Shown here piece after piece: positions 1-10,800 of a stretch of DNA of 64,000 nucleotides. Position 1 is the stretch's first letter. Each line of letters opens with the position of its first letter. Under the pieces are notes generated by a model. The model searched no databases, was not told the DNA's origin, and was given only the letters and a program-made list of their open reading frames with translations. Location: the NCBI GenBank assembly GCA_009746045.1, contig RPFO01000667.1:4469362-4533361 (forward strand), given 5' to 3'. The translations under genes and the position numbers were made by a program. The DNA comes from Mesostigma viride. Its lineage: Eukaryota > Streptophyta > Mesostigmatophyceae > Mesostigmatales > Mesostigmataceae.

Positions 1-1218
1 TATACCATGTTCCTACTTGGCTCCTCGCCCTCCATAGTCCCAGTCTGTCAACCATGCCGGGGAGGACAGTTTAGGAGGTGTTGTTGAGTTGATTAGCTTG
101 GTTGTCATCAACCTTACACTCTAACCTAGGAGAAACATAGGAAATGCTGCTTAGGCATATTAGGGCTACCATCGTCAAGGCTATGAACATATTTACAAGG
201 CTGGCCATGCTGGAAGGATGATGAAGACATATGAGGTGCGTGGCCACCCCTTCGTACATGTTGTAAACATACTCAGCATGGTTTTGGTGCATGTTGGATG
301 GCATATGAAGTGGCACTGTGGGGTTACTAACTAATTATACTGAGTGGTCCTTAGCGCCTTGTCAGGTGGTCATATAGGAAACCCATCAACTTGAGTAGTT
401 CTTGTCACAATGACCCCCCACGTTGAGCATGCGTTGCCGTCAGCGTGCAATAGTTAATTATGTGTGCTTTGGTCAGTTTGCAGATGTCTTTGATGAAGAA
501 GGAGGTGCTAGTGTGGCTGAATGGTTACTCTAATTTCCTTGTAGTGTCTACATGGGTGGCCGTCTTGGAATGGTTGTAACTTGGGCAGTTCTTGTCAGAA
601 TGGCGTCAAACCTTGAACATAGGAGGTACCATATATGTGCAGAGGTTGGCAGCATATGTGGTTCGGCCAGTTTTTGCATGGTTTGGATGGATAAAGGGGT
701 GTTTATGTGGTAAGATACATTTAAAAAACCTCCCTTAGCTTCGTCAATCGTCACAGGTGCATGGCTACCTAGGAAATCCATCAACTAGAGCTGCGCTCGT
801 CAGAATGACCTGAAAATTTGGGGCTGCATGCCCCCCCACCTGTAATATTTGGGAATATATGGTGGAGCATAATATGATGTGTTTATGGTTTGATTTTTTT
901 TTAATTAAAAAAGTACCTGTTGTGCGGAAAATCCATCAACGTGAGTAAACATGCTTATTTCTTGGTCCCAACTAGGTAGAATTTCTTAAAAGTGGGGGAA
1001 CTATGCGGGAATATATGATTTGGTCCCAATATGTTTGCCCATTGTCCTAGGGAAAATGTGACTAAAATAGCTTCTTTTTCTATTTTTAGCGTTACCGGTG
1101 TATTGTGGGGGATAGTACCCCCCCCCAAAGTGGCTGGAAAATTTTTTTTAATCATATTTATGGTCCCAAATTATCATTGGATTTTTAGCACATGCATAGG
1201 TATGGCCGTGGACTTTTC
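1..1218. repeat. AT-rich non-coding DNA with degenerate direct repeats
   Basis: No convincing coding region is visible; open frames are short and without recognisable motifs. A block containing a variant of CCATCAACTTGAGTAGTTC and CTTGTCAGAATGAC recurs near 369-415, 570-606, 768-808 and 931-950. The fuller copies (near 369 and 768) are about 400 bp apart and share flanking sequence (CCTTAGC...GTCA...TAGGAAA). This looks like an old, decayed tandem array or overlapping copies of a non-coding repeat. Function unknown. Confidence 0.5.
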
Positions 1219-1294
1219 GTGATAGACTCGGCATGGACATGTGCTACACTAGACGTGACGGGCTCACACCCGGGCAGCCTCCTGGTTTGTCTGT
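1218..1294 (+). repeat. Dispersed repeat fragment, partner at 18314-18397 (minus)
   Basis: The segment beginning GTGATAGACT and including GGCATGGACATGTGCTAC and ACACCCGGGCAGCCTC matches the reverse complement of 18314-18397 with only a few substitutions and small indels. In the other copy the match runs into a TTAA microsatellite after TTTGTCTGTAAT, as expected for the 3' tail of a retroposed element. It is probably a truncated SINE- or LINE-like 3' end. Confidence 0.6.
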
Positions 1295-1518
1295 AATATG
1301 GAGGCAGATGGTGCGCAAGGATAGATGGCAAGTAGTGATGAAGCAGACTACCCCCAAGCCTGTGGGGGCTCCGCGTGTGACCAAGTGTATGGCATTCATA
1401 GCGATTCGGGCCGCGGTGCCCACACCCCTGTAACTAGGACCTACTGTAGATAGCTTACACCATCCATTCCATCCCATGTTCCCCTCCCACTGAGGACTTA
1501 TTGTCACGTGACGTAGTC
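1287..1518 (+). repeat. Inverted-repeat arm 1: TE 3' end with SVIW ORF
   Basis: This arm is about 85-90% identical to the reverse complement of 2316-2544. It encodes a short C-terminal stretch with LSVIWRQMVRKDRW and VGAPRV, a stop, about 70 bp of non-coding sequence, then GACGTAGTC and a TTAA-rich tail. The peptide resembles the end of the ORF at 16600-16859 (LSVIWKKMMDKAKW, VGKRPRV), so it is probably the 3'-terminal ORF of one transposon family. Confidence 0.65.
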
Positions 1519-1795
1519 CCGTGTCTATTAATTAATTCATTAATAGGTATGTTTTCCAGAAAAGTGCCCTTTAGGCATGTGCCCTCCCCTTGAGAATGAT
1601 AAATTACGGTCGGGGGAGATTGGCATGCAACATAAGGAAAAACCCGAAAAGAAGATCGAAGAACCCTGAAGAAATAGTAATCTGACACGGACATCCAAGG
1701 ATCACGCCAGCTGCACAAGGTACAACTAACTACATCACAAAACTACGACATGCAGCAACAGCGCTACCGGCCCACCATGCTGGCCTGGGAGGGAT

Positions 1796-2209
1796 CTAGA
1801 CCGCATGGGTCGCGACAAAGTCGGCCCGGGTGCGGCGGAATAACACATCAGCCATGGTGCGAGTGAGGGCCAGTGACAGGCGCTGCCGCTGCAATACGAA
1901 CACCACGTGCGGGCAGACCACAGGGCGGTCTGACCCTCGAGGTCGGTCGAGGCGGCCTTCACGGCGCTGGCAGCACTCGTGGAAAAACTCCGCTGTCTTG
2001 GGGCCCATGGCCCCGAACTCCTCAACGACAAAGGGGATGACCCGGTGGGGCCCCACATTGCCGTAGGGGGCGAACTTGTCGCGCTCAGCCACAGCAGCAG
2101 CAGTGCCGGCATCCACAGCCGCCCGGAGGATGTGGCGACGTCCGGAGAGCGGCCGAGCCACGGAGACATCGATGAGCAGGTGGCAACCCTGCCCGTCGTA
2201 GTCAAGCAC
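1796..2209 (-). pseudogene. Retroelement fragment with nuclease-like C-terminal domain
   Basis: The minus-strand frame (about 137 codons) reads LLIDVSV, then AVAERDKFAPY, then VIPFVVEEFGAMG, ending in a stop. The order Asp...Lys...Tyr followed by a hydrophobic strand with Glu and Gly is typical of PD-(D/E)XK-like C-terminal domains found after the reverse transcriptase in some retroelements. No RT lies directly upstream, so this is a fragment. It sits between the inverted arms at 1287-1518 and 2316-2544. The assignment rests on motif pattern only; a host origin cannot be excluded. Confidence 0.4.
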
Positions 2210-2315
2210 GGTGATGTCGGAGCCTTTATATATTCTCCCAGCCCGAATTCTCCCAAACCTGCGCCTCTACATGAGTTCCAAGCCTATCTGTGGCCGTTGG
2301 ACCATTAATACACGT

Positions 2316-2544
2316 GACTGCGTCACATGACCATAAGTCCTCAGTGGGAGGGGAACATGGGATGGAATGGATGATGCTAGCTAATAATCTAGCTCCTGGT
2401 TACAGGGTTGTGGGCACCACGGCCCGAATCGCTATAAATGCCAAACGTGGTCACACGCGGAGCCCCCACAGACTTGGGGTTGGTCTCCTTCATCACTACT
2501 TGCCATCTATCCTTGCGAACCATCTGCCTCCATATTACAGACAA
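2316..2544 (-). repeat. Inverted-repeat arm 2: TE 3' end with SVIW ORF
   Basis: This is the reverse-complement partner of 1287-1518 and encodes the same LSVIWRQMVRKDRW peptide with a few changes (VMKET for VMKQT). Its terminal CATGTGACGCAGTC lies at the inner side, facing the other arm's terminus. The next element begins almost directly after the outer end. Confidence 0.65.
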
Positions 2545-2569
2545 CTCCAACAGCTTGCTGTCCACCGTC

Positions 2570-4293
2570 ACGCACCGACAGTGGTCGCCGCCATGCAGGC
2601 AGATGCTCCGCCGCAACAGGGATCCGACCGCCAAACCTGGGCTGCAAGCAGCTCTGCGGGTCGCCTACGAGCAGGCTGAGAAGGCAGACGCTCAGCAGAT
2701 GGTCAAGGACCTGCGCCGCTGCCAGCAGAAGCACGACGGCAAGGGGGCCTGGTTCTGGTACAAGCGCCTCGGGCACCCGGACGGCCTCGGCCGGCCCCAC
2801 CGCCACGACGTCCCTGGCGCCCCAGCCAAGCGGCTTCGTACCTGGGCCGCGGCCACGGCCGAGGTCGTGGGGACAGCTGCGCCGCCCCCGCCCCTGCTCC
2901 CAGCCGCCGCCGCCCGCCCGGCCACCCTGGCCGGCCCCGCCTAGGTCAGCGGCGGACTACCTAGTCCCCCCGCTGATTGGCCCACTTGGCGACCCGTCAG
3001 ACATGCCTCCTTTCACCTCTCGTGACGGAGGTCACGGAGGCGGTCCAGCGCCTGAGCTATGACGCAGCCACCGGCTCCGACGAGATTCCTGCCGCAGTTG
3101 TGAAACTTGCAGCCGAGTTCGAGGACACCGGTGTTATGCTGCTCTTCTGGGACAATGATCTGCAACCGCCTTCTGCTGTCGTTGCAACCACCTCCAGCAG
3201 CCTGGCAACACAGTTTTCGCACGATGCTGTACAAGAACAAAGGGTCGCCAGCGCCGACCCCGGCAACTACAGAGGGGTGTGCATTCAAAGCGCCCCCCTC
3301 AAGCTTCTTATGCAGCTCATCCTGAACCGCCTGCGCACGGCCCTGGACGGTCACCTCAGCGAGACTCAGCACGGCTTCCGTTCAGGTCGCAAAACAGTAC
3401 AGGCGCTCTTTGCTACTCGACGACTGGTGGAGGAACTGCAACGCCTTCAGCCCATGGTGAGTCCCCTTTGCACCTTGTGCTGGTGGACTTCATCAAAGCC
3501 TTCGATTCGGTTTTCTGGCCTGCGCTTTGGGACATCCTCGAGCTGTTCCGGATCCCCCGCCCCCTTATTGCTGTCATCCGCAACCTGTATGAAGGGTCCA
3601 CCACTTCGGTGCGCACTTCTTACGGGACCAAGCCACCATCATTGCCCTTTACAGAAGGGTGACAGTGTGGCAGGGCTGCGTGCTGTCGCCCTACCTGTAC
3701 TTTATTAGTGCATGGTCGAATACGTAATGATTCAGGCGCACAAGCGATTTGCCCGCATCGTGGGTAGGGAACCAGGGGTGCAGGTTGCTAACAAATACTG
3801 GCATGGCGGAGCGGACACGGAGATTCGGCTGGCAGACATCATCTACGCAGACGACACCACCCTCTTCGAGGACACTGGGCACGTGCAGACATGGCTTGAC
3901 TGCCTGGCTATCGAGGCCCGTGCAGTGGGGCTTGAGGTCAGCAGGAAGACAGAGGCCCTGGCGGTTGGGCTCACCCACTCACCGCCACCCCTCTATCTCC
4001 TCGACGGCTCTCGAGTCCTGTATCGGGACCGCGTCAAGCTGCTGGGCAGCCTGCTCCCCAGCTGCGAGGTTGATGTGGACCATCACATCTCCCTCGCCTG
4101 GCACGCTTTACGCCAGTACCGGGCCCTGTGGCGCAAGCCCCTGGGCAAGATCGAGAAACAGGACCTGTTCAAGGTCCTCGTCCTTCCTGTTCTCACGTAT
4201 GGGGCCAAGACGTGGACCCTCACCGCCGACCTGGCCCGCAAGCTGGACGGCGCGGTCACCAACATGCTGGGCTCCATTTTCAGAGTAGGATAT
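2570..4293 (+). mobile_element. 5'-truncated LINE, part before the Copia insertion
   Basis: A non-LTR retrotransposon that starts inside the linker between endonuclease and reverse transcriptase. The stretch around AEKADAQQMVKDLRRCQQKHDGKGAW corresponds in position and composition to the linker of the minus-strand LINE at 12419-16630. The RT follows and is cut at 4293 by the LTR element. The same reading frame resumes at 12319 after removing that element and one GATAT copy. The 3' end carries an AGTA tail at 12398-12418. Confidence 0.8.
2640..4293 (+). pseudogene. LINE reverse transcriptase, frame-shifted and interrupted
   Basis: The RT is spread over two frames. The first part (2977-3480) has NYRGVCIQSAPLKLLMQLILNR and QHGFRSGRKT. 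Then a shifted frame gives LVDFIKAFDSVFWPALWD and NLYEGSTTSVRT. The original frame then returns with WQGCVLSPYLY-like sequence and LADIIYADDTTLFED, followed by the thumb and LPVLTYGAKTW. All RT blocks are present, including the catalytic YADD. Two frame changes and the LTR insertion show the copy is dead. The type matches LINEs with an APE-type endonuclease, like the second copy in this window. Confidence 0.85.
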
Positions 4294-4988
4294 AGTTAAC
4301 GCCAAGCGCATTGGCGTGATCCTGATTCGGCATATCTCTGCGATTCCAGCGGCACCGGAACGAGTTCATTCCGACAAGTATCAAGAAAGTTATGGCGTTC
4401 CGACTTCCCGGTCGCGCGCGAGCGCGAGCCGGCTGTTCTTCTAAGTCGGACGTGAATATTTGCCGACGACATATGGGGTCGACAGTAATTCCTGGGCTGA
4501 CAGGAATTAGGTGCTGAACCTACGACGGTATTGGGTTAATACGTCGTACGCAGGAAATAGGAACCTTAACCTGTGGTCTGGTGGTACCGCAGGCCTAGTC
4601 CTGGACTTCTAGGTGCAGATGCAATAGTCACTGTGGACTGTGCTCTGTGGTCACTGTGCCTGTATGGCAGACCTACTGTATAGGAACTGGGCGCTGTACA
4701 GGTAGTGAATACTGTACCGGGGTGTTATTACTGAGCAGGCCTCCTAGGCTGCTCAGGACTAGCAAGCACAGTGCACAAGTATATAAACAATAGGCCAGTG
4801 CCAATTGGGCATCTCTTGCGAGCCCGCCTCACGTGTTGTGCCTTGACTTGGCAAGCGCGTGTACAAGCCTCAAGTGTGTGAGCGCTGTAACATTATCCAA
4901 TTTTAACAAAGCTCCGTTTCCAACCATATTCACACATTGCTGCATTGCAACCATATCCTTCACATTGCGTTTGCTAAGAACGTTAACT
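4294..4988 (+). repeat. 5' LTR of the Copia element
   Basis: Begins AGTTAACGCC and ends AACGTTAACT, giving an 8-bp perfect terminal inverted repeat. It contains a TATATAAA box at 4780-4787 and a TGTAA polyadenylation pentamer at 4886-4890, suggesting the U3/R/U5 layout. Near-identical to 11613-12313. Confidence 0.95.
4780..4787 (+). promoter_or_regulatory. Probable TATA box of the LTR promoter
   Basis: TATATAAA about 100 nt before the TGTAA pentamer at 4886, a plausible spacing for the start of R. The 3' LTR has the same box near 12100-12107. Confidence 0.6.
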
Positions 4989-5384
4989 CAAATTACAACC
5001 AGTCTCAGCGGAACGGCCAGGAGGGTCGTTGCCGGTTGCGGTGTGCAGCGTTGACGACGCGAGGAGCTCGTCCGGTGGTGAATGGTGCAGGAAGAACAAC
5101 GGCAGCAGGATTTCCGGTTTCGGCAGTCTGCTGGGGGTTCGATTTCGCCTGAATTGCGTCGTGTCGTTCGGATCTATCTTTATTGCTTGCAGATCGTCCG
5201 CCTGTTAATCGCAGCTTCGTGCAATTCGTCGACGACCAGGTCGAAGATTGGGAGCGAATTCTGCGGCACGTACAAACCATCGTCATTCCGGAGCACCGGA
5301 GCATCGACGACCTCGAGCAGGAGCTTCACGGTTGGTCGGCATCCAGACGGTGATTACAGCAGTAGCTGAGCGAGTGCGGCGGAG

Positions 5385-5989
5385 TTGGCGGCAAGGCGAG
5401 GCGAGGTTGCGGAGGCAGCTGGCGCAGGCGACACGAGTTTGTACCGACAGCAGCGGGTGCGGGTACCACGTACTTTCGCAGGCGTAATCGGCGACGAGGG
5501 TGTTGCAGCGGGCCAGTTAGGCGTGAACGACGCGGAGCGGAGCATACAGGCGGCTTGCAGAGGTCGGGGCGACAGCGGAAGCCATCACCGGAGGACAGCG
5601 CGGCAAGAGTCGGCAGGTTTCCGGAGCGAGCAAGGGTTCCTTTTCAGGAACTGCCCCCCCCTTCGCGTTCGTGTGACGCGTTGGGAAGAGTTTGCACCTC
5701 TTGGGTACGATAGTGACCTTGAGGTGGGAGCAGGGGTGTCGCTGGGCTAGGCGACGAGGCACTTGGCGACCACGAGGTGCCAAGATACAATCCGCGGGGT
5801 GCCAACGACGGGTTGTCACCTGTCTACTATACCAACGGTGACGATTCAGTCATCGCGGGCCGACAGCGGGTCGACGACGGCGCAGCAGGTAGCAGGGTGC
5901 CAGAGCTGATTGTGGTGAGCGACAGCGACGACGACAGCGACAAGGAGAACCAGGACGCGCCTGGGGCCAGCCGTGGTGGTCTTGCCTGA
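5385..5989 (+). other. Leader ORFs of the Copia element, unknown function
   Basis: Between the 5' LTR and gag there are about 1 kb (4989-6091) of leader with overlapping open frames (5385-5750 and 5777-5989). No retroviral domain is recognised. The second frame ends in a strongly acidic tail with LIVVSDSDDDSDKENQ (5903-5953), the form of a SUMO-interaction motif: a short hydrophobic core followed by Asp and Ser. Whether these frames are translated, or joined to gag by splicing or frameshifting, cannot be told from the sequence. Confidence 0.35.
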
Positions 5990-6091
5990 GTGGTAACACT
6001 TGGCACTTTCCTTTCTTGTTCAGTAGCTTATATTGCTTTAATTGCTGCTTGGCCACTTGGCTGGCTGTAGCAGATCTGAACAGAGGCCATC

Positions 6092-7275
6092 ATGGAGGAT
6101 GGAGCTATCAACCAACAAGCGGGCTTTATGGGCTTGCGCGGCGCGGCGCTGGGATGGATGGACGAGATGGACGCGATGGACGCGGTGGACGCGATGGACG
6201 CGGGGACGGCCAGGCGCTGGGAGACCAGGCTGAGGTGCCAGATAATCAGAGCCAAGGATCGCAGGGCGGTCAGAACGCGCCAGCCGCAGATCAAGCGGCG
6301 CCTAAGCGACCGACCGTGGCTGAGGGGTACGCGGTGCTAGGCCAGTTTCAGTCCATCAAGGACAATTGGCAGCCCCGGGATGCTGAGAGGATGTTAGAGG
6401 ACATGAACTTGTACACGGAGATATACCGGTGACAAGCTTCGCATCCTGGCGTCTAGTGCCTACATAAGGCAGTCGGCGAGGCGGCTGTTCAAGTTTGTTC
6501 GGGAGCGACACGCGGCGGGGGACACCTGGGCGGCGTTTATGACGCGACTCAGGTCGTTCCTGAGTGACAAGAGGACCATAGATGGGTCCCACCTGAAGCA
6601 AGAATACCTGGACTACAAGCCCATCAAGGGGCAGCTAGTGGTCCACGCCTTTGAAGACTTCGTCAAGCTGAGGGAGGACGCCATGGCCAAGGGCTTCTTC
6701 GTCGCAGATCGGATGGCCATGGGCGACTTTCTCAAGTCGCTGCAGCTGGATCCGGTCACCATGGATAATGTGACCATCCACATGCGACAGGTCCATGGCT
6801 GGGCAGCCATGACGGACCAGTTGTATGAGTGTTTCAGCGGCAAGTACGTGGGTGGTAAGCGCCCTCGTCAGGGGATGAGGAGGCCACTGAACCCACGGTT
6901 AAGTCCATGAGGGGATCGGGCCACGGGGGCCCAGCGCCCTCGAGAGGGCCTGAGACCTCTTCAAGGGGTCGAGGAAGGTCCAGGAGGGGGCGTGACAGAA
7001 GGGCTGGACGGGGGACCCCGCCGAAGTCGGGACATCCACAGTCCCAGTTTGACTTCAAGAGGGTGGGTGGTCCTCCCAAGGCTGGGCCCAGCAGTGGGAC
7101 CTCACGGGACATCAGTCAGGTGGAATGTTATTTCTGCCAGGGGAAGGGTCACTTCAGGAATGAGTGTCCCTCGTACCTGAGGCAGGAAGGTCAGAGCAAG
7201 CCAGCTCAGGGTGGCAGCAAGGACAAGGCTGGTCCATCCCAGGATAAGGGCAAGGGCAAGGCTGCTGATCATTGA
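6092..7275 (+). pseudogene. gag of the Copia element, frame-broken, with zinc knuckle
   Basis: The likely start is the ATG at 6092 in a good context (CCATCATGG). A short minisatellite (about 6150-6205) encodes repeated Met-Asp-Ala. The capsid-like part switches frame twice (readable to 6432 in one frame, 6422-6910 in the next). The final part (6907-7275) is Arg/Gly-rich and carries a perfect CCHC knuckle, CYFCQGKGHFRNEC (CX2CX4HX4C), then a Lys/Gly-rich end. Helical capsid segments are suggested by DTWAAFMTRLRSFL and FEDFVKLREDAM. With LTRs this similar the breaks are either very recent or bypassed by frameshifting. Confidence 0.75.
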
Positions 7276-7308
7276 CTTGAGCCTGCACACATCCCTGAAC
7301 CCTGGAGG

Positions 7309-7806
7309 GTGCCCCCAGGGGTGTGTAATGAAGCTGCTAGTGACAGCAGTGAGGGGCAGCCCCATGCTCTAGTGAAAGAGCCTATTGGACACGATGGGGC
7401 AAGCTTGGTTACCACAGAGAGTATGCCAGCTGTAGCTGCAGTGGTTACTCGCCAACGTGCCCGCCATGGCGGTGCTGAGCCTGAGGTAGGACCTGGTGAT
7501 GTGGACCCAGGTGGATCTCAGAAGCATTCTGACCGTGCAGGACTGGCACAGGATGGTCAGGATGAGGATAGGGCTGGAGACAGTCTGACAGGCACGACCC
7601 TGGTGCCTCCTGTACATAAGGGATCTGTACATACCTTGAGTGCTAATAATGACAATAAAAGTTTTCTCTCTTGTATGACATTGCCTCAAGGTTGCATACC
7701 ATGTTTGGCCATGCAGCTCAGTCTTTGCAAGTTGCTAGACGGCTGGGAGGAAGTGAGTTGTACTCCATCTGCCAACAGGTTGCTCAAGCTTGCAAGTGCA
7801 GGCTAG
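7309..7806 (+). other. Open frame between gag and pol of the Copia element
   Basis: A 165-codon frame, low in complexity and rich in Gly, Asp, Val and Thr, follows the gag stop and overlaps the start of pol (7659-7806). No protease motif is seen here, although this is where Copia elements normally carry it. It may be a linker translated before a shift into pol. Confidence 0.35.
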
Positions 7807-10800
7807 TTGCTAGAAAGCCCAAGCAGTCTCATGCCAGGACTCCTATTTTGCAGCCAGGCCATGTGCAGGTAGATATTCAGAGAATCAGGGGTTTGAAGCT
7901 GCTGGTGGCAGTGGACAGATATACCAAGTACAAGACCCTAGAGATCCTGCCTGACATGGAGAAGCCTACATTGATTGCTGCTCTGAAGTTGACAAGGAGC
8001 AGGTACCCTGGGTTGGAGTTGTTGCAGTGTGACATTCAGTTTGAGTGCTGTGAGAACCTGCCAGAGTTTCCAGAGTTGCTGATTACACCCAGGGAGAGCC
8101 ACGGCCAGCAAGGGGTGGTGGAGAGAGCCATCCAAGAGATCAAGACTGTGCTGCTGGTGGAGAGGATTCCAAGGACGTCATCTGCCATTGTGACATCTGC
8201 ATGGCTACGTTCTGTGGAGGACAGGCTGAACCTGAGGACTCCCATGTTCTTTGGTGACATTGCCATCAATCCTCTTATGCTGCATACCAGGATGCTGCCA
8301 GCTGATGCTGAGCAGGCATGGAAGGAGAAGCTAGAGGCCAAGTTCCTCAAGCTGAGGCAGAAAGACAAGGGCTGGAGTGTCCTAGAACCTAACGTTGGAC
8401 AACAGGTTGTTGTGTGGAAGGAACCAAGCTTTCCAGGGAAACGTGGCAGCTGGCATGATGGGGTGGTGACCCGAGTAGAAGCCGCTGGCCATAAGTGCTG
8501 GGTGGCCATTGATGGCTCCCAAGCAGTGCACCGTCTGTCCTGGTCAAAGATCCGTCCCCGGGGAGGTAATCAAGGAGACCTCTTCCAGGTGCCCGCTGGT
8601 GTACAAGGCGGGGGTGACGTGGAGCTTCCTGATCAGGGTGCTACAGCTGTATCGAGCCCTCAGGGTGACCCTGGCCCGGCCCCTGGGGTACCTTCACATA
8701 CGGTGGTTGGGCAAGCAGGCGGACAGGCTGCACCTCCGGAACGGCCCGACACCAGGCCTAGGGGTGTGCGTCTATCAGATATTGTACAGGCTTTGCAAAG
8801 AGCCAAGAAGGAGCCTAAGGTGTCCAAGCTTGTCCAGTTGGATGAACCTGAGGTAGCTGCCATGGAGATAGATACCAATGCACAGGTTTCTGTCATGGGA
8901 CCTCAGCATACAGGAGAACTGCTGGTCGGAGAACCAAGTTGCCCCTGGGTGTCTGATTTCAGTGGTAGGACGCATCTAAGGGTGTTGGGAGAGGTTACTG
9001 CCCCTGTCATGGGTGTGGATGTGACCTTCCTTGTCCTAGAGGACTATGATGGCCCTGTGATTTTGGGTCAGAATTTTCTGGGCAATCCTGGGATTTCTAT
9101 CAGAGCTACAGCTCTGAGAAGAGATGGCTGGGGGATGATTCCCCTAGAAAATTTCAGGACAACATTTCCAGTCAGGTGCAGGGCCAAGCCGGTCAAGGGT
9201 GTAAAATGGGATGAAGGGGAGGTGCCCCCAGCGGCCAGTTTGGTGATTCCAGCTGTGTTGCACCCCAGCAGTATTGGCATAACTCACAGGAGCCTTGCTG
9301 CACACTCTCCTTTGACATATGACCAGCTGGTCCAAGAGATGAGCTCGCCTACTTTGTTTGAGGCTTGGAAGCTCGCCTTCTCCAAGGCATTGGAGGAGTG
9401 GTTGCAGTTTGAGTGTGCTGCACCAACAGACAGACGTCCCCCAGCATCAAGGAAGCTTGCTTTGAGATTTGTGCTGAAGAGGAAGGTTGTGGATGAGGTA
9501 TCAGTGCCCCATGTCAGGCCTGTCCTGAATGAGTATCACGGCACGGGGAGTCTGCCAGGAGAGGAGCTATACACGCCAGGGATGCTACACGACACATGGA
9601 GAATTTTGCTATGTCTCTACGTGGGGTTGCTGAACAGGGGAGCAGCTATGTCATCAGTGCTGCTGGACTTCAAGAGGGCATTTTTAAAATCTGATCCAGA
9701 AGTGGCCAGGAGGGTGTGGAAGCAGGATGAGCCTTACTGTGTTGAGGTGCCTGCCATCTGGAAGCTGGAGCTGCATCAACAATTCCTGGTTATTCTGAAG
9801 GGCCTGGAAGGACTCAGGTCGAGCCCAATCATCTGGAGACTCACGCTGCAGGAAGCTCTGATCAGTGAGTGTGGCTTGAGAGTGTCTTCAGTTGATCCCT
9901 GTTTGCTGCTGGCCCAATGGGAGGGTCTGCCAGTGTATGCTAGTTTGCATGGAGATGATCTGCATTTGCTAGCCCCCACGACCTGGCTGAAGAAGTTTAT
10001 TCCTGTCATCAGTGGCAAGTTTTCACTGGGCAAGGAGCTGTGGCAGGAGCCCAACAAGCCTGTAGTGTTCTGTGGAATGCAGGCTACCCTGTTCAGGAGG
10101 GACGGGGAGTGGAGTATCAGGCTTCAGGCTGGAGGAGATTATAAACAGACCATTGTGAAGGCCTTGCCAGAGAAGATCACCCAGGCTGCAGGACCTGAGT
10201 TGAGAGGCATGTGGGCCTGGTTTGCCAGCATCTGTGGTCCGTCTTTGATGGTCCATAGCAGAATGCCTGATGAGGTGCTTGAGGATGAGAAGCCTCGAGT
10301 CATAGCCCGGTTGGTGGAGAGTACCCCTGATCTGATTTTGTCTGGGATTGACTTTGCCCAGCCTATCACCTTGGAGATCTTTGTTGACAGTTCCATGGAT
10401 GCTCGCCAGGTTACCAAGGTCAGGGGGAGATCTGCTGCTCTGTTTGCTTTTTATCAGAGCAGGGCAAGTTTGTTCAGCTGGTACAGCAGACTGCAGAAGA
10501 GGGTCTGTATCAGTTCAGATGTGGCAGAATGCAGGGCCATATGCGAGGGGATCCAGTCCAGCCTGTACATAAAGGAGTTAATGCTGGAGCTGGCTTCAGT
10601 TACCCCTTGGACCTTGCAGATGGAGACGTTGTTGCTAACAGACAGCATGGGTATGGTCCAGTTTGTTCACAAGCAGCTGGCCAGAAGCCGGGACCTGGAT
10701 TATTTGTTGCTGAAGGAGTTGGCCAGTTTGGTTGACTTGAAGCATATCCCTGGCGAGGAGAACCCTGCTGATGCATTGACAAAGCTGCCACACAAGGCCC

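Noticed and set aside
1031..1222. Small plus- and minus-strand ORFs in the first 1.2 kb
   Set aside because: Short, AT-rich, no motif, and they overlap the degenerate repeats.
4989..5030. Search for a tRNA primer-binding site after the 5' LTR
   Set aside because: No clear TGG-starting complement to a tRNA 3' end was seen, so none is annotated.
7650..7680. A -1 programmed frameshift heptamer at the entry to pol
   Set aside because: The overlap exists, but no X XXY YYZ heptamer in the right register was found.
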